NCBI GenBank assembly: GCA_902631135.1
Contig: CACOXL010000001.1
Span: forward strand, 1-64,000
Length of the DNA stretch: 64,000 bases
DNA from: an uncultured Pelagibacteraceae bacterium
GTDB taxonomy: Bacteria; Pseudomonadota; Alphaproteobacteria; Pelagibacterales; Pelagibacteraceae
Direction: 5' to 3'
Positions 1 to 12,119 of the stretch are shown one piece after another. The notes below the pieces were generated by a model. The model was not told where the DNA came from. It did not search any database and saw only the letters and a program-made list of their open reading frames with translations. Both the position numbers and the translations under genes were made by a program. Position 1 is the stretch's first letter. Every line of letters begins with the position of its first letter.

Positions 1-2
1 CT

Positions 3-3000
3 GTGATTCCACCAGAACTTAGGCCTTTAGTTCCATTAGATGGTGGAAGATTTGCAACATCAGATTTAAATGACTTATACAGAAGAGTAATAAATAGAAA
101 TAATCGTCTAAAAAGGTTAATGGATTTAAAGGCTCCAGACATAATTGTGCGAAATGAAAAACGTATGCTCCAAGAGTCTGTTGATGCTTTATTTGATAAC
201 GGTAGAAGAGGAAGAGTAATCACTGGAACAGGAAAAAGACCATTAAAATCCTTAGCAGAAATGCTGAAAGGAAAACAAGGAAGATTTAGACAAAACTTAC
301 TTGGTAAAAGAGTAGATTATTCTGGAAGATCTGTGATTGTTGTTGGTCCAGATTTAAAACTTCACGAATGTGGACTTCCAAAGAAGATGGCTTTGGAGTT
401 ATTCAAACCTTTTTTATATGCAAGATTAAATAAACTTGGTTTAGCATCAACAATAAAACAAGCTAAGAAACTGGTAGAGAAAGAAACGAATGCTGTTTGG
501 GATGCTTTAGAATTAATTGTAAGAGAACACCCAGTTTTATTGAATAGAGCTCCAACTTTACATAGACTTGGGGTTCAAGCTTTTGAACCAAAGTTAATTG
601 AAGGTGATGCAATTGAACTACATCCATTGACTTGTGCAGCGTTCAATGCAGACTTTGATGGAGATCAAATGGCTGTACACGTACCATTAAGTCTAGAAGC
701 TCAATTAGAAGCAAGAATATTAATGCTTTCTACTAATAATATCTTATCTCCTTCTAACGGGAAACCAATAATAGTTCCTAGTCAGGACATGATTTTAGGA
801 ATTTATTATCTATCACAAGAGCCATTAACAGATAAATCTGCAGGTTACTTTACTGATGCAGATCAAATTGAATTTGCTTTATCTTCAGGTCAAATTAAAG
901 TTCACAGCACCATTATTTCAAGATTTGAAACAGTAGATGAAAAAGGAAATAAAAAATTTGAAAAATATACATCTACAGCTGGTAGATTTTTGTTGGCAAA
1001 TCTTTTGCCAAAAAATAAAGATATAAACTTTTCTTTAGTAGATAGATTATTACCTAAAAAAGTAGTCTCAGAAGTAATTGACATTGTATTTAGATTTTGT
1101 GGTCAAAAAACTACAGTTATTTTCTGTGATAAATTAAAAGACCTAGGTTTTAAGCACGCTTTTAAAGCTGGTATTTCATTTGGTAAAGACGACTTAGTTA
1201 TACCTCAGAGTAAAACACAATTAATTGATGATACAAAAAAGTTAATTGCAGATTATGAAACTCAATATGCAGAAGGATTAATTACTAGAGGTGAAAAATA
1301 TAATAAAGTAGTAGATGCTTGGTCAAAATGTACTGATAAAGTAGCTGCAGAAATGATGAAAGGAATATCTGCTACTGAAAAAACACCTGAGGGATTAAAA
1401 ATAAATTCAGTATTTATGATGGCTGACAGTGGAGCTAGAGGTTCGGCAGCACAGATGAAACAATTAGCAGGAATGAGAGGTTTGATTGCCAAACCATCAG
1501 GTGAAATTATAGAAAGTCCAATTACATCTAATTTTAAAGAAGGTCTTACTGCCTTAGAATATTTTAACTCTACTCACGGAGCGAGAAAAGGTCTTGCAGA
1601 TACAGCATTGAAAACTGCAAGCTCAGGATATTTGACTAGAAGACTTTGTGATGTTGCTCAAGATTTAACAATAACCAAGGTTAATTGTGAAAATCCAGGA
1701 TTTATTGAATTATCAGAAATTCTAGAGGGAGGAAATGTTGTTGTGAGTTTATCAGAGAGATCACTAGGTAGAGTCACAGCCGCTGATGTTAAAAATCCAA
1801 TTACTGGTGAAGTAATCATTAAAAAATCTTCAATGATAGATGAATCTGCATGTGATAAGATTGATGCTGCAGGTATAAAATCACTTAAAGTATTTTCAGT
1901 AATGACTTGTAGTTCTAAAGAAGGTGTTTGTGCTACTTGTTACGGAAGAGATTTGTCTAGAGGAAAAATGGTTCATGTAGGGGAGGCGATTGGAATGATT
2001 TCCGCTCAATCAATTGGTGAACCAGGTACTCAATTAACAATGAGAACATTCCATGTTGGTGGTACCGCTTCAGTAAAACAAGATTCACAAATAGTAACTA
2101 AAAATGATGGAATATTAAAAATTATTAACTCTAACATTTTAGAGGACTCTAAGAAAAATTTGATTGTTATGGGAAGAAACACTCAATTATCAATTGAGGA
2201 TGATAACGGTGTTCAGGTAGCTGTTTATAAGGTTGCATATGGATCAAAATTATTTTTTAAAAATGGTGATAAAATAAAATCTAATACTAAGATCTGTGAA
2301 TGGGATCCTTATACAACCCCAGTAATTGCTGAAAAAAGTGGTATTGCAAGTTACGTTGATTTAATCGATGGAGTTTCAATTCAAGAGACTACAGATGATG
2401 CAACAGGTATTTCCTCAAAATCAGTTGTTGATTGGAGATCGCAATCAAAAAGCACAGATTTAAAACCAAGAATTACACTAAGAGATGAAAAAGGAAATGT
2501 AATTAAAAAAGCTGATGACAATGAAGCCAGATACTATTTAGTACCTGACTCAATTTTGTCAGTTAAAGATGGACAAAAAGTTTCAGCTGGTGATGTTATT
2601 GCTAGACTTCCAAAAGAAACTACAAAAACAAAAGATATTACTGGTGGACTTCCGAGAGTTGCTGAATTATTTGAAGCCAGAAAAGCTAAAGATAGTGCTA
2701 TAATAGCTGAGAATGATGGTCAGGTAATATTTGGAAAAGAAGTTAGAGGAAAACAAAGAATATCAATAGTGCCTGAAGATGGATCGGAACCATCAAATTA
2801 TTTAATTCCAAAAGGTAAACATATTAATTTTAATCAAGGTGAGAAAATTAAAAAAGGTGAGTATTTATTAGATGGTCAACCGTTACCTCATGATATTTTA
2901 AGGATTATGGGAATAAAAGACCTTACAGAATATTTTGTCAATCAAGTTCAAGAAGTTTATAGATTACAAGGTGTTATTATCAACGATAAACATATTGAAA

Positions 3001-3425
3001 CTATTTTAAGACAAATGTTAAAAAAAGTTGAGGTAAAAACTTCGGGAGACTCAAACTATCTTCCTGGTGAAATTGTAGACAGAATTAAATTTGATACTAA
3101 CAATGAAAAATTAAAAAATGAGGGAAAAAACTTAGCTACAGCAGAGAGAGTTTTAATGGGGATTACAAAAGCTTCTCTACAAACAGAATCTTTTATATCC
3201 GCAGCATCTTTCCAGGAAACAACAAGAGTTTTAACAGATGCAGCAATAAAAGGTAAAATTGACCCATTAAGTGGTTTAAAGGAGAATGTTATTGTAGGTA
3301 GGTTAGTTCCAGCTGGTACAGGGAATATAAAGAATAAATGGAATAAAAAAGCCTTAGAGGATGACAATAAATTTTTATCAGAACAAGAAAAAATTGAGCC
3401 ATCAGAAACACAAGTAAATCAATAA
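3..3425 (+). CDS. rpoC: DNA-directed RNA polymerase subunit beta' (5' truncated by window start)
   Basis: Contains [49 protein letters not shown] and [25 protein letters not shown]; reading frame is open at the window edge. Confidence 0.98.
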   Translation: MIPPELRPLVPLDGGRFATSDLNDLYRRVINRNNRLKRLMDLKAPDIIVRNEKRMLQESVDALFDNGRRGRVITGTGKRPLKSLAEMLKGKQGRFRQNLLGKRVDYSGRSVIVVGPDLKLHECGLPKKMALELFKPFLYARLNKLGLASTIKQAKKLVEKETNAVWDALELIVREHPVLLNRAPTLHRLGVQAFEPKLIEGDAIELHPLTCAAFNADFDGDQMAVHVPLSLEAQLEARILMLSTNNILSPSNGKPIIVPSQDMILGIYYLSQEPLTDKSAGYFTDADQIEFALSSGQIKVHSTIISRFETVDEKGNKKFEKYTSTAGRFLLANLLPKNKDINFSLVDRLLPKKVVSEVIDIVFRFCGQKTTVIFCDKLKDLGFKHAFKAGISFGKDDLVIPQSKTQLIDDTKKLIADYETQYAEGLITRGEKYNKVVDAWSKCTDKVAAEMMKGISATEKTPEGLKINSVFMMADSGARGSAAQMKQLAGMRGLIAKPSGEIIESPITSNFKEGLTALEYFNSTHGARKGLADTALKTASSGYLTRRLCDVAQDLTITKVNCENPGFIELSEILEGGNVVVSLSERSLGRVTAADVKNPITGEVIIKKSSMIDESACDKIDAAGIKSLKVFSVMTCSSKEGVCATCYGRDLSRGKMVHVGEAIGMISAQSIGEPGTQLTMRTFHVGGTASVKQDSQIVTKNDGILKIINSNILEDSKKNLIVMGRNTQLSIEDDNGVQVAVYKVAYGSKLFFKNGDKIKSNTKICEWDPYTTPVIAEKSGIASYVDLIDGVSIQETTDDATGISSKSVVDWRSQSKSTDLKPRITLRDEKGNVIKKADDNEARYYLVPDSILSVKDGQKVSAGDVIARLPKETTKTKDITGGLPRVAELFEARKAKDSAIIAENDGQVIFGKEVRGKQRISIVPEDGSEPSNYLIPKGKHINFNQGEKIKKGEYLLDGQPLPHDILRIMGIKDLTEYFVNQVQEVYRLQGVIINDKHIETILRQMLKKVEVKTSGDSNYLPGEIVDRIKFDTNNEKLKNEGKNLATAERVLMGITKASLQTESFISAASFQETTRVLTDAAIKGKIDPLSGLKENVIVGRLVPAGTGNIKNKWNKKALEDDNKFLSEQEKIEPSETQVNQ

Positions 3426-3454
3426 AAAAAACATATTTATTAGCCAGTTTTAGT

Positions 3455-3482
3455 TTGACAAAATCAATTTAATAAGTATTTT
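3455..3482 (+). promoter_or_regulatory. Candidate sigma70-type promoter upstream of rpsL
   Basis: TTGACA (3455-3460), 16-nt spacer, TATTTT (3477-3482), in the 166-bp rpoC-rpsL intergenic region. Confidence 0.5.
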
Positions 3483-3504
3483 GGCGATGTTTTTGGTTGG
3501 AATG

Positions 3505-3556
3505 TAGTGCTAGAGTAACGTACTAAACGCTGCCACAAATAACCTGTCAGTTATTT
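3505..3556 (+). promoter_or_regulatory. Candidate structured 5' leader of rpsL (two hairpins)
   Basis: Hairpin A: TAGTGC(3505-3510)/GTACTA(3520-3525), one G-U pair. Hairpin B: AAATAAC(3537-3543)-CTGTCA-GTTATTT(3550-3556), perfect 7-bp stem. Confidence 0.4.
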
Positions 3557-3591
3557 TCACTCAAAAATATAAACTAATTAATAAACTTAAT

Positions 3592-3963
3592 ATGCCTACT
3601 ATTAATCAATTGATTAAAAAAAAAAGAGTAAAACAAATTAATAGGAACAAGGTTCCTGCTTTACAAAAACAACCTTTAAAGAGAGGTGTTTGTGTAAAGG
3701 TTTATACTACTACTCCTAAAAAACCTAATTCAGCTTTAAGAAAAGTAGCGAGGGTTAGATTGTCAAATGGTTTTGAGGTAACAGCATATATTCCTGGCGA
3801 AGGACATAATCTCCAGGAACACTCAGTAGTTTTAATTAGAGGTGGAAGGGTAAAAGATTTGCCAGGTGTAAGATATCATATTTTAAGAGGAAATTTAGAC
3901 ACTCAAGGAGTTGCCAATAGAAAAAAAAGAAGATCTTTATACGGAACAAAAAAAGGTAAATAA
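3592..3963 (+). CDS. rpsL: 30S ribosomal protein S12
   Basis: [46 protein letters not shown] motifs. Confidence 0.98.
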   Translation: MPTINQLIKKKRVKQINRNKVPALQKQPLKRGVCVKVYTTTPKKPNSALRKVARVRLSNGFEVTAYIPGEGHNLQEHSVVLIRGGRVKDLPGVRYHILRGNLDTQGVANRKKRRSLYGTKKGK

Positions 3964-4433
3964 TGTCTAGAAAAAAAACTCAACCAAAGAAAAAAGTAAT
4001 TCCAGATCCTAAATTTAATTCTACAATAATTCCAAAGCTAATAAATAATATCATGTATGATGGAAAAAGAGGTGTAGCTGCTAAAATTGTGTATGATGCT
4101 ATTGAAAAAATTAAAACAAAATCTAAAGATGAGCCAATAAATATTTTTAATGAAGCAATAAACAATATTAAACCAACTGTAGAGGTAAGATCAAGAAGAG
4201 TTGGTGGAGCAACTTATCAAGTTCCTGTAGAGGTAAAAAGCAAAAGAGCCCAAGCCTTAGCAATTCGATGGCTTGTTGAGTCTGCAAGAAAAAGAAAAGA
4301 CAAACACATGTCAGATAAAATTTTCAATGAACTCTATGATGCATATGAAAAAAAAGGAGCTGCAGTAAAAAAAAGAGAGGATGTTCATAAAATGGCAGAG
4401 TCAAACAAAGCTTTTGCACATTTTAGATGGTAA
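3963..4433 (+). CDS. rpsG: 30S ribosomal protein S7
   Basis: VEVRSRRVGGATYQVPVEV and ALAIRWLVESARKR; gene order. Confidence 0.98.
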   Translation: MSRKKTQPKKKVIPDPKFNSTIIPKLINNIMYDGKRGVAAKIVYDAIEKIKTKSKDEPINIFNEAINNIKPTVEVRSRRVGGATYQVPVEVKSKRAQALAIRWLVESARKRKDKHMSDKIFNELYDAYEKKGAAVKKREDVHKMAESNKAFAHFRW

Positions 4434-4439
4434 TAAATT

Positions 4440-6518
4440 ATGGCTAGAACTCATACATTAGATAAATATAGAAATATTGGGATCATGGCCCACATTGATG
4501 CAGGTAAAACTACTACTACAGAAAGAATATTATACTACACAGGTAAAAGCCATAAAATTGGTGAGGTACATGATGGTGCAGCAACAATGGATTGGATGGA
4601 ACAAGAACAAGAAAGAGGAATCACAATTACATCAGCAGCCACAACTTGTTTTTGGCAAGATCATAGAATAAATATTATTGATACTCCAGGCCACGTAGAT
4701 TTTACAATTGAAGTTGAGAGATCATTAAAAGTTTTAGATGGGGCGGTAGCTGTTTTTGATGGTGTAGCTGGAGTTGAACCGCAATCAGAAACAGTATGGA
4801 GACAAGCTGACAAGTATAAAGTACCAAGAATTTGTTTTGTAAATAAACTTGACAGAACTGGTGCTGATTTTTTTAGATGTGTTGATATGATAAAAGACAG
4901 ATTGGGTGCTAAACCATTAGTTATTCAAGTTCCAATAGGTATTGAGGCCTCTTTAACTGGTGTGGTTGATCTAGTAAAAATGAAAGCTCAAGTATGGAAA
5001 AATGAAGCTTTAGGAGCTGAGTGGGAATACAAAGATATTCCTGATGATTTAAAAGAAATTTCAAATAAATACAGAACTGAACTTGTAGAATTAGCTGTAG
5101 AACAAGATGAAAAATTAATGGAAAGTTACTTAAACGGAGAAGAGATAAAAGAGGATGATTTAATTAAATGTATTAGAAAAGGAACTTTAAATTTTGATTT
5201 TGTGCCTGTTTTAACAGGTTCAGCATTCAAAAATAAAGGTGTACAGCCATTGTTAGATGCTGTTGTAAACTATCTTCCTAGTCCATTAGATATTGGGTCA
5301 ATAAAAGGTACTAAAATTGGATCTGAAGATGAAATAGAAATGAAATTTGACGATAAAGCTCCTTTTTCAGCACTAGCTTTTAAAGTTGCAAATGACCCAT
5401 TTGTAGGTTCATTAACATTTATAAGAGTTTACTCAGGGACAATAAAGTCTGGTACAGGAATTTACAATTCTTCAAAAGAAAAAGAAGAAAGAGTTGGAAG
5501 AATGTTATTGATGCATGCAAACTCTAGAGAAGATATTAAAGAAGCTAATGCTGGAGATATAGTTGCGTTAGCAGGTCTGAAAAACACTATAACAGGTCAC
5601 ACTTTGTGTGATGAGGATAATGCCGTTTTACTTGAGCCAATGGAATTTCCTGATCCAGTAATTGAAATAGCAGTTGAGCCTAAAACAAAAGGTGACCAAG
5701 AAAAAATGGGTGAGGCTTTAGCTAGGTTAGCTAAAGAGGATCCCTCCTTTAGAGTTTCTTCAGATGAAGAGTCTGGCCAAACAATAATTAAGGGGATGGG
5801 AGAACTTCATTTAGATATTATTGTTGATAGAATGAAAAGAGAATTTAAAGTTGAGGCAAATGTTGGTGCACCTCAAGTCGCCTACAGAGAAACAATAGAG
5901 AAATCTGCAGAGTTTGAATATATTCATAAAAAGCAAAGTGGTGGTGCTGGACAGTTTGCTAAAGTAAAACTTTTTGTTGAACCACAAGAACCTGGTAAAG
6001 GACGGTTAGTTGAAAGTGCTATCAAAGGCGGGGCTATTCCCAAAGAATTTATTCCTGGTGTTGAAAAAGGGATAGAGTCAGTTTCTGATAGCGGAATTCT
6101 AGCTGGATTTCCAATGATAGATTATAAAGTAACCATTGTTGACGGTTTACACCATGATGTAGACTCAAGTGTTTTAGCTTTTGAGCTGGCTAGTAGATCT
6201 TGTTTTAAAGAAGCTTGTACACAAGGTGGATTAAAATTATTAGAACCAATTATGAGAGTAGAGGTTGTGACTCCAGAAGATTATATGGGTGATGTAATAG
6301 GCGACTTAAATTCGAGAAGAGGACAAATAAATACTCAAGAGCAAAGAGGTAATGCTACAGTTATTACTGCAATGGTTCCTTTGGCCAACATGTTTGGTTA
6401 TATTAATAATTTAAGATCGATGTCTCAAGGAAGGGCCCAATATTCAATGTTTTTTGATCATTATTCAAAAGTTCCACAAAATGTTCAAGATGAAGTAACG
6501 AAGAAAGTTGCAGGATAA
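4440..6518 (+). CDS. fusA: Elongation factor G
   Basis: GTPase motifs [32 protein letters not shown]; full-length 692 aa. Confidence 0.98.
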   Translation: MARTHTLDKYRNIGIMAHIDAGKTTTTERILYYTGKSHKIGEVHDGAATMDWMEQEQERGITITSAATTCFWQDHRINIIDTPGHVDFTIEVERSLKVLDGAVAVFDGVAGVEPQSETVWRQADKYKVPRICFVNKLDRTGADFFRCVDMIKDRLGAKPLVIQVPIGIEASLTGVVDLVKMKAQVWKNEALGAEWEYKDIPDDLKEISNKYRTELVELAVEQDEKLMESYLNGEEIKEDDLIKCIRKGTLNFDFVPVLTGSAFKNKGVQPLLDAVVNYLPSPLDIGSIKGTKIGSEDEIEMKFDDKAPFSALAFKVANDPFVGSLTFIRVYSGTIKSGTGIYNSSKEKEERVGRMLLMHANSREDIKEANAGDIVALAGLKNTITGHTLCDEDNAVLLEPMEFPDPVIEIAVEPKTKGDQEKMGEALARLAKEDPSFRVSSDEESGQTIIKGMGELHLDIIVDRMKREFKVEANVGAPQVAYRETIEKSAEFEYIHKKQSGGAGQFAKVKLFVEPQEPGKGRLVESAIKGGAIPKEFIPGVEKGIESVSDSGILAGFPMIDYKVTIVDGLHHDVDSSVLAFELASRSCFKEACTQGGLKLLEPIMRVEVVTPEDYMGDVIGDLNSRRGQINTQEQRGNATVITAMVPLANMFGYINNLRSMSQGRAQYSMFFDHYSKVPQNVQDEVTKKVAG

Positions 6519-6519
6519 A

Positions 6520-6828
6520 ATGGAAAAACAAAACATTAGAATTAAATTAAGAGCTTATGACAACAAAATCTTAGATGCTTCAACTGAGGAAATAGTAAAC
6601 ACTGTTAAAAGAACTGGCGCAACTATTAAAGGCCCAATTCCTTTACCAACAAGAATTGAGAGATATACTGTCTTACGATCACCTCATATAGATAAAAAAA
6701 GTAGAGAACAGTTTGAGTCAAGAACACATAAAAGATTAATTGATATTGTAGAACCAACACCACAAACAGTAGAAGCACTTATGAAATTAGATTTGGCTTC
6801 TGGTGTAGACGTAGAAATAAAGATTTAA
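6520..6828 (+). CDS. rpsJ: 30S ribosomal protein S10 (start moved to internal ATG at 6520)
   Basis: [45 protein letters not shown]; the upstream in-frame ORF extension overlaps fusA. Confidence 0.96.
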   Translation: MEKQNIRIKLRAYDNKILDASTEEIVNTVKRTGATIKGPIPLPTRIERYTVLRSPHIDKKSREQFESRTHKRLIDIVEPTPQTVEALMKLDLASGVDVEIKI

Positions 6829-6830
6829 TT

Positions 6831-7541
6831 ATGAATGAGATTGCACTATTAGGAAAAAAAATTGGTATGACTAGAGAATTTTATAAAACGGGACAAGTAG
6901 TTCCTGTAACAGTATTAAAAATGGAAAAAGCTAGAGTCATACAGATAATTGATAAAGAGAAAAGAGGCTATAAAGCTGTGCAGCTAGGGTATGGAAAAAT
7001 AAAAAATTCTAAATTGACTAAATCAATGAAAGGATTCTTTTCAAAAAAAAATACAGAGGCAAAAAGAAAACTTAAAGAATATCGTGTTTCAAATACTGAG
7101 AATTTTAAAGAAGGAAATGAATTTGGACTTGAAATATTTAAAGATATTAAATTTGTTGATACTAGATCAAAAACAATAGGAAAAGGTTTTGCAGGAGCAA
7201 TGAAAAGACATAATTTTGGAGGTTTAAGAGCCACTCATGGAGTATCAGTATCTCATAGATCACATGGATCAACAGGACAAAGACAAGACCCTGGAAAAGT
7301 TTTTAAGGGAAAAAAAATGGCAGGTCACATGGGAGACAAGCTTAGAACTATGCAAAATATTGAAATTATAAAAGCAGATTTAGAAAATGAGTTATTATAT
7401 TTAAAAGGTTCTATACCGGGATCTAAAAATACTGAAGTTTTAGTTAAGAAATCAGTTAAAAATATTGAAAAGAAAACTATTTTGGAAAAAATTAAGGCAA
7501 CTGAAGAAGCAAAAAAAACACCCGATAAGAAGAAAAAATAA
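6831..7541 (+). CDS. rplC: 50S ribosomal protein L3
   Basis: GKKIGMTREF, VSHRSHGSTGQRQDPGKVFKGKKMAGHMG. Confidence 0.97.
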   Translation: MNEIALLGKKIGMTREFYKTGQVVPVTVLKMEKARVIQIIDKEKRGYKAVQLGYGKIKNSKLTKSMKGFFSKKNTEAKRKLKEYRVSNTENFKEGNEFGLEIFKDIKFVDTRSKTIGKGFAGAMKRHNFGGLRATHGVSVSHRSHGSTGQRQDPGKVFKGKKMAGHMGDKLRTMQNIEIIKADLENELLYLKGSIPGSKNTEVLVKKSVKNIEKKTILEKIKATEEAKKTPDKKKK

Positions 7542-8164
7542 TGAAAATTGATAAAATTAACTTGAATGGAAAAAAAGACTCTATCGAAGTTCTAGATAAG
7601 ATATTTTCCGCAAAAATAAATAAAAAATTAATTAATAATGTTTTGTATAAATCAAATGCTAATTACAAAGGTAGACACGCTAAAACAAAGCAACAAAATG
7701 AAGTTTCGGGACCAACATCGAAAATTTACGCCCAAAAAGGAACTGGAGGAGCTCGACATGCCAGTAAAAAAGCTCCAATATTTGTTGGAGGTGGTATAGC
7801 TCATGGTCCTAAAGGAGAATTATCTTATAAAAAAAGAAAACTTAATAAAACTGAAAAAAGGCAAAGTATAGCTTCATTAATAAGTGAAAAAATAAAAAAT
7901 AATAATTTGTTAATATTTAGTGATTTTAATTCTGAAATAAAAAAAACTAAAGAAATGAATTTGATTTTAAAAAAATATGAAATATTAGACTCATTAATAA
8001 TTTTAGATAAACCGTCAAAAGAAAAAATTGAAAAATCGATAAGAAATATTCCAAAAATAAAAGTCACAGATATTAATCATTTTAGTGCTTTTGATATCGT
8101 TAAATTTAAAAAAGTTGTTTTTACAGAAACATCTGTAAAAGAATTAGAAAAAAGGTACTCATAA
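7541..8164 (+). CDS. rplD: 50S ribosomal protein L4
   Basis: KIYAQKGTGGARHASKKAPIFVGGGIAHGP; gene order. Confidence 0.96.
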   Translation: MKIDKINLNGKKDSIEVLDKIFSAKINKKLINNVLYKSNANYKGRHAKTKQQNEVSGPTSKIYAQKGTGGARHASKKAPIFVGGGIAHGPKGELSYKKRKLNKTEKRQSIASLISEKIKNNNLLIFSDFNSEIKKTKEMNLILKKYEILDSLIILDKPSKEKIEKSIRNIPKIKVTDINHFSAFDIVKFKKVVFTETSVKELEKRYS

Positions 8165-8167
8165 CTT

Positions 8168-8461
8168 ATGGAAAAAATACATCTATACGACAAAATAATT
8201 TCTCCTATGGTTACTGAAAAATCTACAAATTTATCAGAACAAAATAAGATTGCTTTTAAAGTACCGATGAGTGCAAATAAAACAACTCTAAAAAAGAATA
8301 TCGAAAAAATTTTTAAAGTGAATGTAATAAAGATAAATATAATAAATAAACAAAATAGAAGTAAGTTAACTAGAGGAAAAAAAGTAAAAGTCTCTGGATT
8401 TAAGAAAGCAATAATAACTTTAAAAAAAGGTCAGAGTATTGACCTGACAACTGGAATTTAG
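8168..8461 (+). CDS. rplW: 50S ribosomal protein L23
   Basis: YDKIISPMVTEKSTNLSEQNKIAFKVP; gene order. Confidence 0.96.
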   Translation: MEKIHLYDKIISPMVTEKSTNLSEQNKIAFKVPMSANKTTLKKNIEKIFKVNVIKINIINKQNRSKLTRGKKVKVSGFKKAIITLKKGQSIDLTTGI

Positions 8462-8465
8462 AATA

Positions 8466-9305
8466 ATGGCATTAAAAACTTTCAAACCCTACACAAAGTC
8501 AACTAGAGGAACTATTCTTGTAGACAGAACTGGACTTTGGAAAGGTAAGCCTTTTAAATCACTAGTTTCGCCTAAAAATGCAATGAAAGGAAGAAACAAT
8601 TACGGAAGAATTACATCTATCAATAGAGCTGGTGGACATAAAAAAATGTATAGGCATGTCGATTTTTATCGAAAAAAATATGACATGCAAGCAACTGTTG
8701 AAAGAATTGAATATGATCCAAACAGATCTTGTTACATAATGCTTGTAAAATTTGAAGATAATTCACATGCATATTATTTAGCTCCACAAAAAATTAAAGT
8801 TGGAGACAAGATTGAAAATGGTCAAAAAAAAGATATCAAAGTTGGAAATTGTATGCCTCTACAAGATATACCAGTTGGTATAAATATACATAATGTTGAA
8901 ATACAGCCTGGTGGCGGTGGTAAAATAGCTAGATCGGCAGGTGCTTCAGTTACTATTAGTGGAATGGATGGAAATTATAGTTTAATTAAATTATCTTCTG
9001 GAGAGGTAAGGAAAATTGATTCTAGAGCTTTAGCAACTATTGGAGTTTTAAGTAATCCAGATCAAAAAAATATTAAGATCGGTAAAGCTGGTAGGTCTAG
9101 ATGGCTTGGTAGAAGACCTCACACTAGAGGTGTTGTCAAAAACCCTGTTGATCACCCTCATGGTGGAGGTGAAGGTAAGTCTGCTGGTGGTAGACATCCT
9201 GTGTCACCAACTGGACAGTCTGCAAAAGGATTAAAGACTAGAGATAATAAAAGAACAGACAAATATATTATCAAGAGAAGAAATAAGAGAAAGGATACTA
9301 AATAA
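8466..9305 (+). CDS. rplB: 50S ribosomal protein L2
   Basis: [48 protein letters not shown]. Confidence 0.98.
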   Translation: MALKTFKPYTKSTRGTILVDRTGLWKGKPFKSLVSPKNAMKGRNNYGRITSINRAGGHKKMYRHVDFYRKKYDMQATVERIEYDPNRSCYIMLVKFEDNSHAYYLAPQKIKVGDKIENGQKKDIKVGNCMPLQDIPVGINIHNVEIQPGGGGKIARSAGASVTISGMDGNYSLIKLSSGEVRKIDSRALATIGVLSNPDQKNIKIGKAGRSRWLGRRPHTRGVVKNPVDHPHGGGEGKSAGGRHPVSPTGQSAKGLKTRDNKRTDKYIIKRRNKRKDTK

Positions 9306-9604
9306 TGTCTAGAGCAGTGTGGAAAGGTCCTTTCGTTGAAGAAAGTTTAATAAAAAAAGTTGATAAATACAAAACTGATGCAAAAAAAATACCAATTAAA
9401 ACCTGGTCAAGAAAATCGACAATTATTCCGGACTTTGTAGGAGTAAGTTTTTTAATTTATAATGGTAAAAAATTTATTCCTATTACTATATCTGAAGATA
9501 TGGTTGGACATAAACTAGGTGAGTTTGCACCAACAAGAACTTTTTTTGGTCATACTCCAGCTGATAAAAAAGCGAAACCAGCGGAGGCTGAAGAGAAAAA
9601 ATAG
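9305..9604 (+). CDS. rpsS: 30S ribosomal protein S19
   Basis: [37 protein letters not shown]. Confidence 0.97.
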   Translation: MSRAVWKGPFVEESLIKKVDKYKTDAKKIPIKTWSRKSTIIPDFVGVSFLIYNGKKFIPITISEDMVGHKLGEFAPTRTFFGHTPADKKAKPAEAEEKK

Positions 9605-9606
9605 AT

Positions 9607-10005
9607 ATGAGTAAAAAGAAAAAAATTACTAAAGATAAAGAAAAACTAGTTAGATCAATTAACAACAATGTTAGATCTAGTGTTAGAAAACTTAATCCTA
9701 TCTTAAAAGGAATAGTTGGTAAAAAAGTTGATATTGCGATTAGGGATTTACAGTTTTCTGAAAAAAGAATTACTAAAGACATAAGAAAAACTATCAATTC
9801 AGCTGTAGCTAATGCAGAAAACAATTTTCAATACGATATTGATAAACTAATTGTTAAAGAAGCTTATTGTGGAAAAAAAATTATTATGAAAAGATTTAGA
9901 CCAAGAGCAAAAGGAAGAGCAGCGCCTATATTAAAACCATATTCAAGTGTAACAATTATTTTAACAGAAACAAAAAAAATGGAGAATCATGGGACAAAAA
10001 GTTAA
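9607..10005 (+). CDS. rplV: 50S ribosomal protein L22
   Basis: [22 protein letters not shown]; gene order. Confidence 0.95.
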   Translation: MSKKKKITKDKEKLVRSINNNVRSSVRKLNPILKGIVGKKVDIAIRDLQFSEKRITKDIRKTINSAVANAENNFQYDIDKLIVKEAYCGKKIIMKRFRPRAKGRAAPILKPYSSVTIILTETKKMENHGTKS

Positions 10006-10669
10006 TCCAGTTGGTTTTAGATTAGGTGTTAATAGAGGATGGGACTCTGTTTGGTATGCTAAGAAAAAAGATTTTGGTAATTATTTAATTGAAGATTTTA
10101 AGATCAGAGAATACATCAAAAAAAATGTAATTAACTCAGGTGTATCAAAAGTAATGATAGAGAGAACATCAAATAAATGCTATGTTACAATCTACACTTC
10201 AAGACCTGGTTTTGTTATTGGAAAAAAAGGAAGTGATATCGATAAAATTAAAAATAATCTATCAAAACTTACTTCAAATGAAGTTGCACTTAACATCAAA
10301 GAGGTAAAAAAACCTGAGACTAACGCATATTTAGTTGCTGAAAATATTGCTCAACAACTAGTTAAGAGAATATCATATAGACGTGCAATGAAAAGAGCTA
10401 TGCAATCATGTCTTCGATTGGGAGCTAAAGGTATTAAAGTTTCAATAAGTGGTAGATTAGGTGGAAACGAAATTGCTAGGACTGAATGGTTGAGAGATGG
10501 AAGTATACCTTCTCATACTCTAAGAGCGGACATAGATTATGCTGAAGCTGAAGCATTGACTACTTATGGAATAATAGGAATAAAAGTTTGGATATATAAA
10601 GGTGAAGTCTTTGCAAAAGAGTTTAGTCAAGAAACTAATAAGGAATCTAAAAAAGAGGTAAAAGAATAA
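9989..10669 (+). CDS. rpsC: 30S ribosomal protein S3
   Basis: [26 protein letters not shown]-type [30 protein letters not shown]. Confidence 0.97.
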   Translation: MGQKVNPVGFRLGVNRGWDSVWYAKKKDFGNYLIEDFKIREYIKKNVINSGVSKVMIERTSNKCYVTIYTSRPGFVIGKKGSDIDKIKNNLSKLTSNEVALNIKEVKKPETNAYLVAENIAQQLVKRISYRRAMKRAMQSCLRLGAKGIKVSISGRLGGNEIARTEWLRDGSIPSHTLRADIDYAEAEALTTYGIIGIKVWIYKGEVFAKEFSQETNKESKKEVKE

Positions 10670-10670
10670 C

Positions 10671-11081
10671 ATGTTACAACCAGTTAGAACGAAATGGCGT
10701 AAAGCACATAAAGGTAGAATTAGGGGGAATGCTTCAAGAGCACATTTTATAAATTATGGTGCTTATGCGTTAAAAGCTTTATCACCTGATAGGGTAACTG
10801 GTAAGCAAATTGAAGCTGCTAGAGTAGCATTAACAAGACATATGAAAAGGCAAGGTAGAGTATGGACAAGAATATTTCCAAATATACCAGTTTCAAAAAA
10901 ACCAATAGAAGTTCGTATGGGAAAAGGTAAGGGCTCTCCAGAATTCTATGCTTGTAGAGTAAAACCAGGAAGAATTTTATTTGAAGTCGATGGTGTTACA
11001 GAGCAAGTTGCAAAAGAAGCATTATATAAAGCTTCAGCAAAACTACCTATTAAAACAAAAACAATTAAAAGATTTGCATAA
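10671..11081 (+). CDS. rplP: 50S ribosomal protein L16
   Basis: [49 protein letters not shown]-like motif. Confidence 0.97.
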   Translation: MLQPVRTKWRKAHKGRIRGNASRAHFINYGAYALKALSPDRVTGKQIEAARVALTRHMKRQGRVWTRIFPNIPVSKKPIEVRMGKGKGSPEFYACRVKPGRILFEVDGVTEQVAKEALYKASAKLPIKTKTIKRFA

Positions 11082-11082
11082 T

Positions 11083-11274
11083 ATGAAAAAACAAGAAATA
11101 AAAAAATTATCAAAAGATGAAATAGTCAAAAATATTGATAAATTAAAAAAAGATTTATTTAATTTGAGATTTCAAAAAATAAGTTCGCAAGTTACAAATC
11201 CAGCTAAAATTAGTATGACAAAAAAAACTATTGCAAGATTAAAAACTTCATTAAAAGGAAAAATAAATGCCTAA
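11083..11274 (+). CDS. rpmC: 50S ribosomal protein L29 (start at ATG 11083, not the 10981 ORF start)
   Basis: MKKQEIKKLSKDEIVKNIDKLKKDLFNLRFQK; the ORF-track start overlaps rplP. Confidence 0.94.
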   Translation: MKKQEIKKLSKDEIVKNIDKLKKDLFNLRFQKISSQVTNPAKISMTKKTIARLKTSLKGKINA

Positions 11275-11503
11275 AAAAATTTTATCAGGAACTGTTGTAA
11301 GTGATAAGGCGAACAAAACTATAACTGTTATTGTGGAGAGAAAGTATTCTCATCCTTTACTTAAAAAAGTAATTAAAGTAAGAAAAAAATACAGTGTTCA
11401 TGATGAAGAGAACAAATTTAAAGTTGGAGATAAGGTAAATATTGTTGAATGTAAACCTTTTTCAAAAAATAAGAAATTTCAAGTTATGGAGAACGTTAAA
11501 TAA
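11267..11503 (+). CDS. rpsQ: 30S ribosomal protein S17
   Basis: [31 protein letters not shown]. Confidence 0.96.
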   Translation: MPKKILSGTVVSDKANKTITVIVERKYSHPLLKKVIKVRKKYSVHDEENKFKVGDKVNIVECKPFSKNKKFQVMENVK

Positions 11504-11871
11504 TGATACAAGTTCAGACAGAATTGCAAGTAGCTGACAATACTGGAGCTAAAAAAATAGAATGCATTAAAGTATTAGGTGGTTCAAAAAGAAGATATGC
11601 AAGTATTGGTGATACTATTGTTATTGCAGTTAAAGAAGCAATTCCGAAAGGGAAAGTTAAAAAAGGATCAGTTCATAAAGCTGTAGTTGTGAGAGTTAAA
11701 AAAGGTATACATAGAGATGATGGTTCAAAAGTAAGATTTGATAACAACGCTGCTGTACTCGTTGATGACAAAGGAGAGCCTGTAGGAACAAGAATCTTTG
11801 GACCAGTCACTAGAGAATTAAGAAATAGAGGTCAAATGAAAATAATTTCATTGGCTCCGGAGGTTTTATAA
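11503..11871 (+). CDS. rplN: 50S ribosomal protein L14
   Basis: [46 protein letters not shown]. Confidence 0.98.
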   Translation: MIQVQTELQVADNTGAKKIECIKVLGGSKRRYASIGDTIVIAVKEAIPKGKVKKGSVHKAVVVRVKKGIHRDDGSKVRFDNNAAVLVDDKGEPVGTRIFGPVTRELRNRGQMKIISLAPEVL

Positions 11872-12119
11872 TGATTAAAAAAGGATTAAAAGTTTTAGTT
11901 TTGTCGGGAAAAGATAAAAAAAAAGAAGGTGAAGTGATTGAAATCGATAGATCAAATAATAGAGCTAAAGTGAAAGAAATAAACATGGTTAAGAAGCATG
12001 TTAAAACAACTAAAGAAAAAAAAGGTGGAATTTTTACAAAAGAAAGTTTTATACATCTATCAAATTTAAAATTAGTTCAAACAAGTAAAAAGGAAAAGAA
12101 AAAAGAGGTTAAAAAATAA
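11871..12119 (+). CDS. rplX: 50S ribosomal protein L24
   Basis: KW-type [23 protein letters not shown]; gene order. Confidence 0.94.
   Translation: MIKKGLKVLVLSGKDKKKEGEVIEIDRSNNRAKVKEINMVKKHVKTTKEKKGGIFTKESFIHLSNLKLVQTSKKEKKKEVKK

Noticed and set aside
902-3367. Minus-strand ORFs inside rpoC (902-1084, 1262-1492, 3056-3367)
   Set aside because: Fully antisense to a well-conserved gene, low-complexity translations, no recognisable motifs; expected by chance in this composition.
4477-4671. Plus-strand ORF inside fusA in an alternative frame
   Set aside because: Lies entirely within the conserved EF-G N-terminal coding region; no independent evidence.
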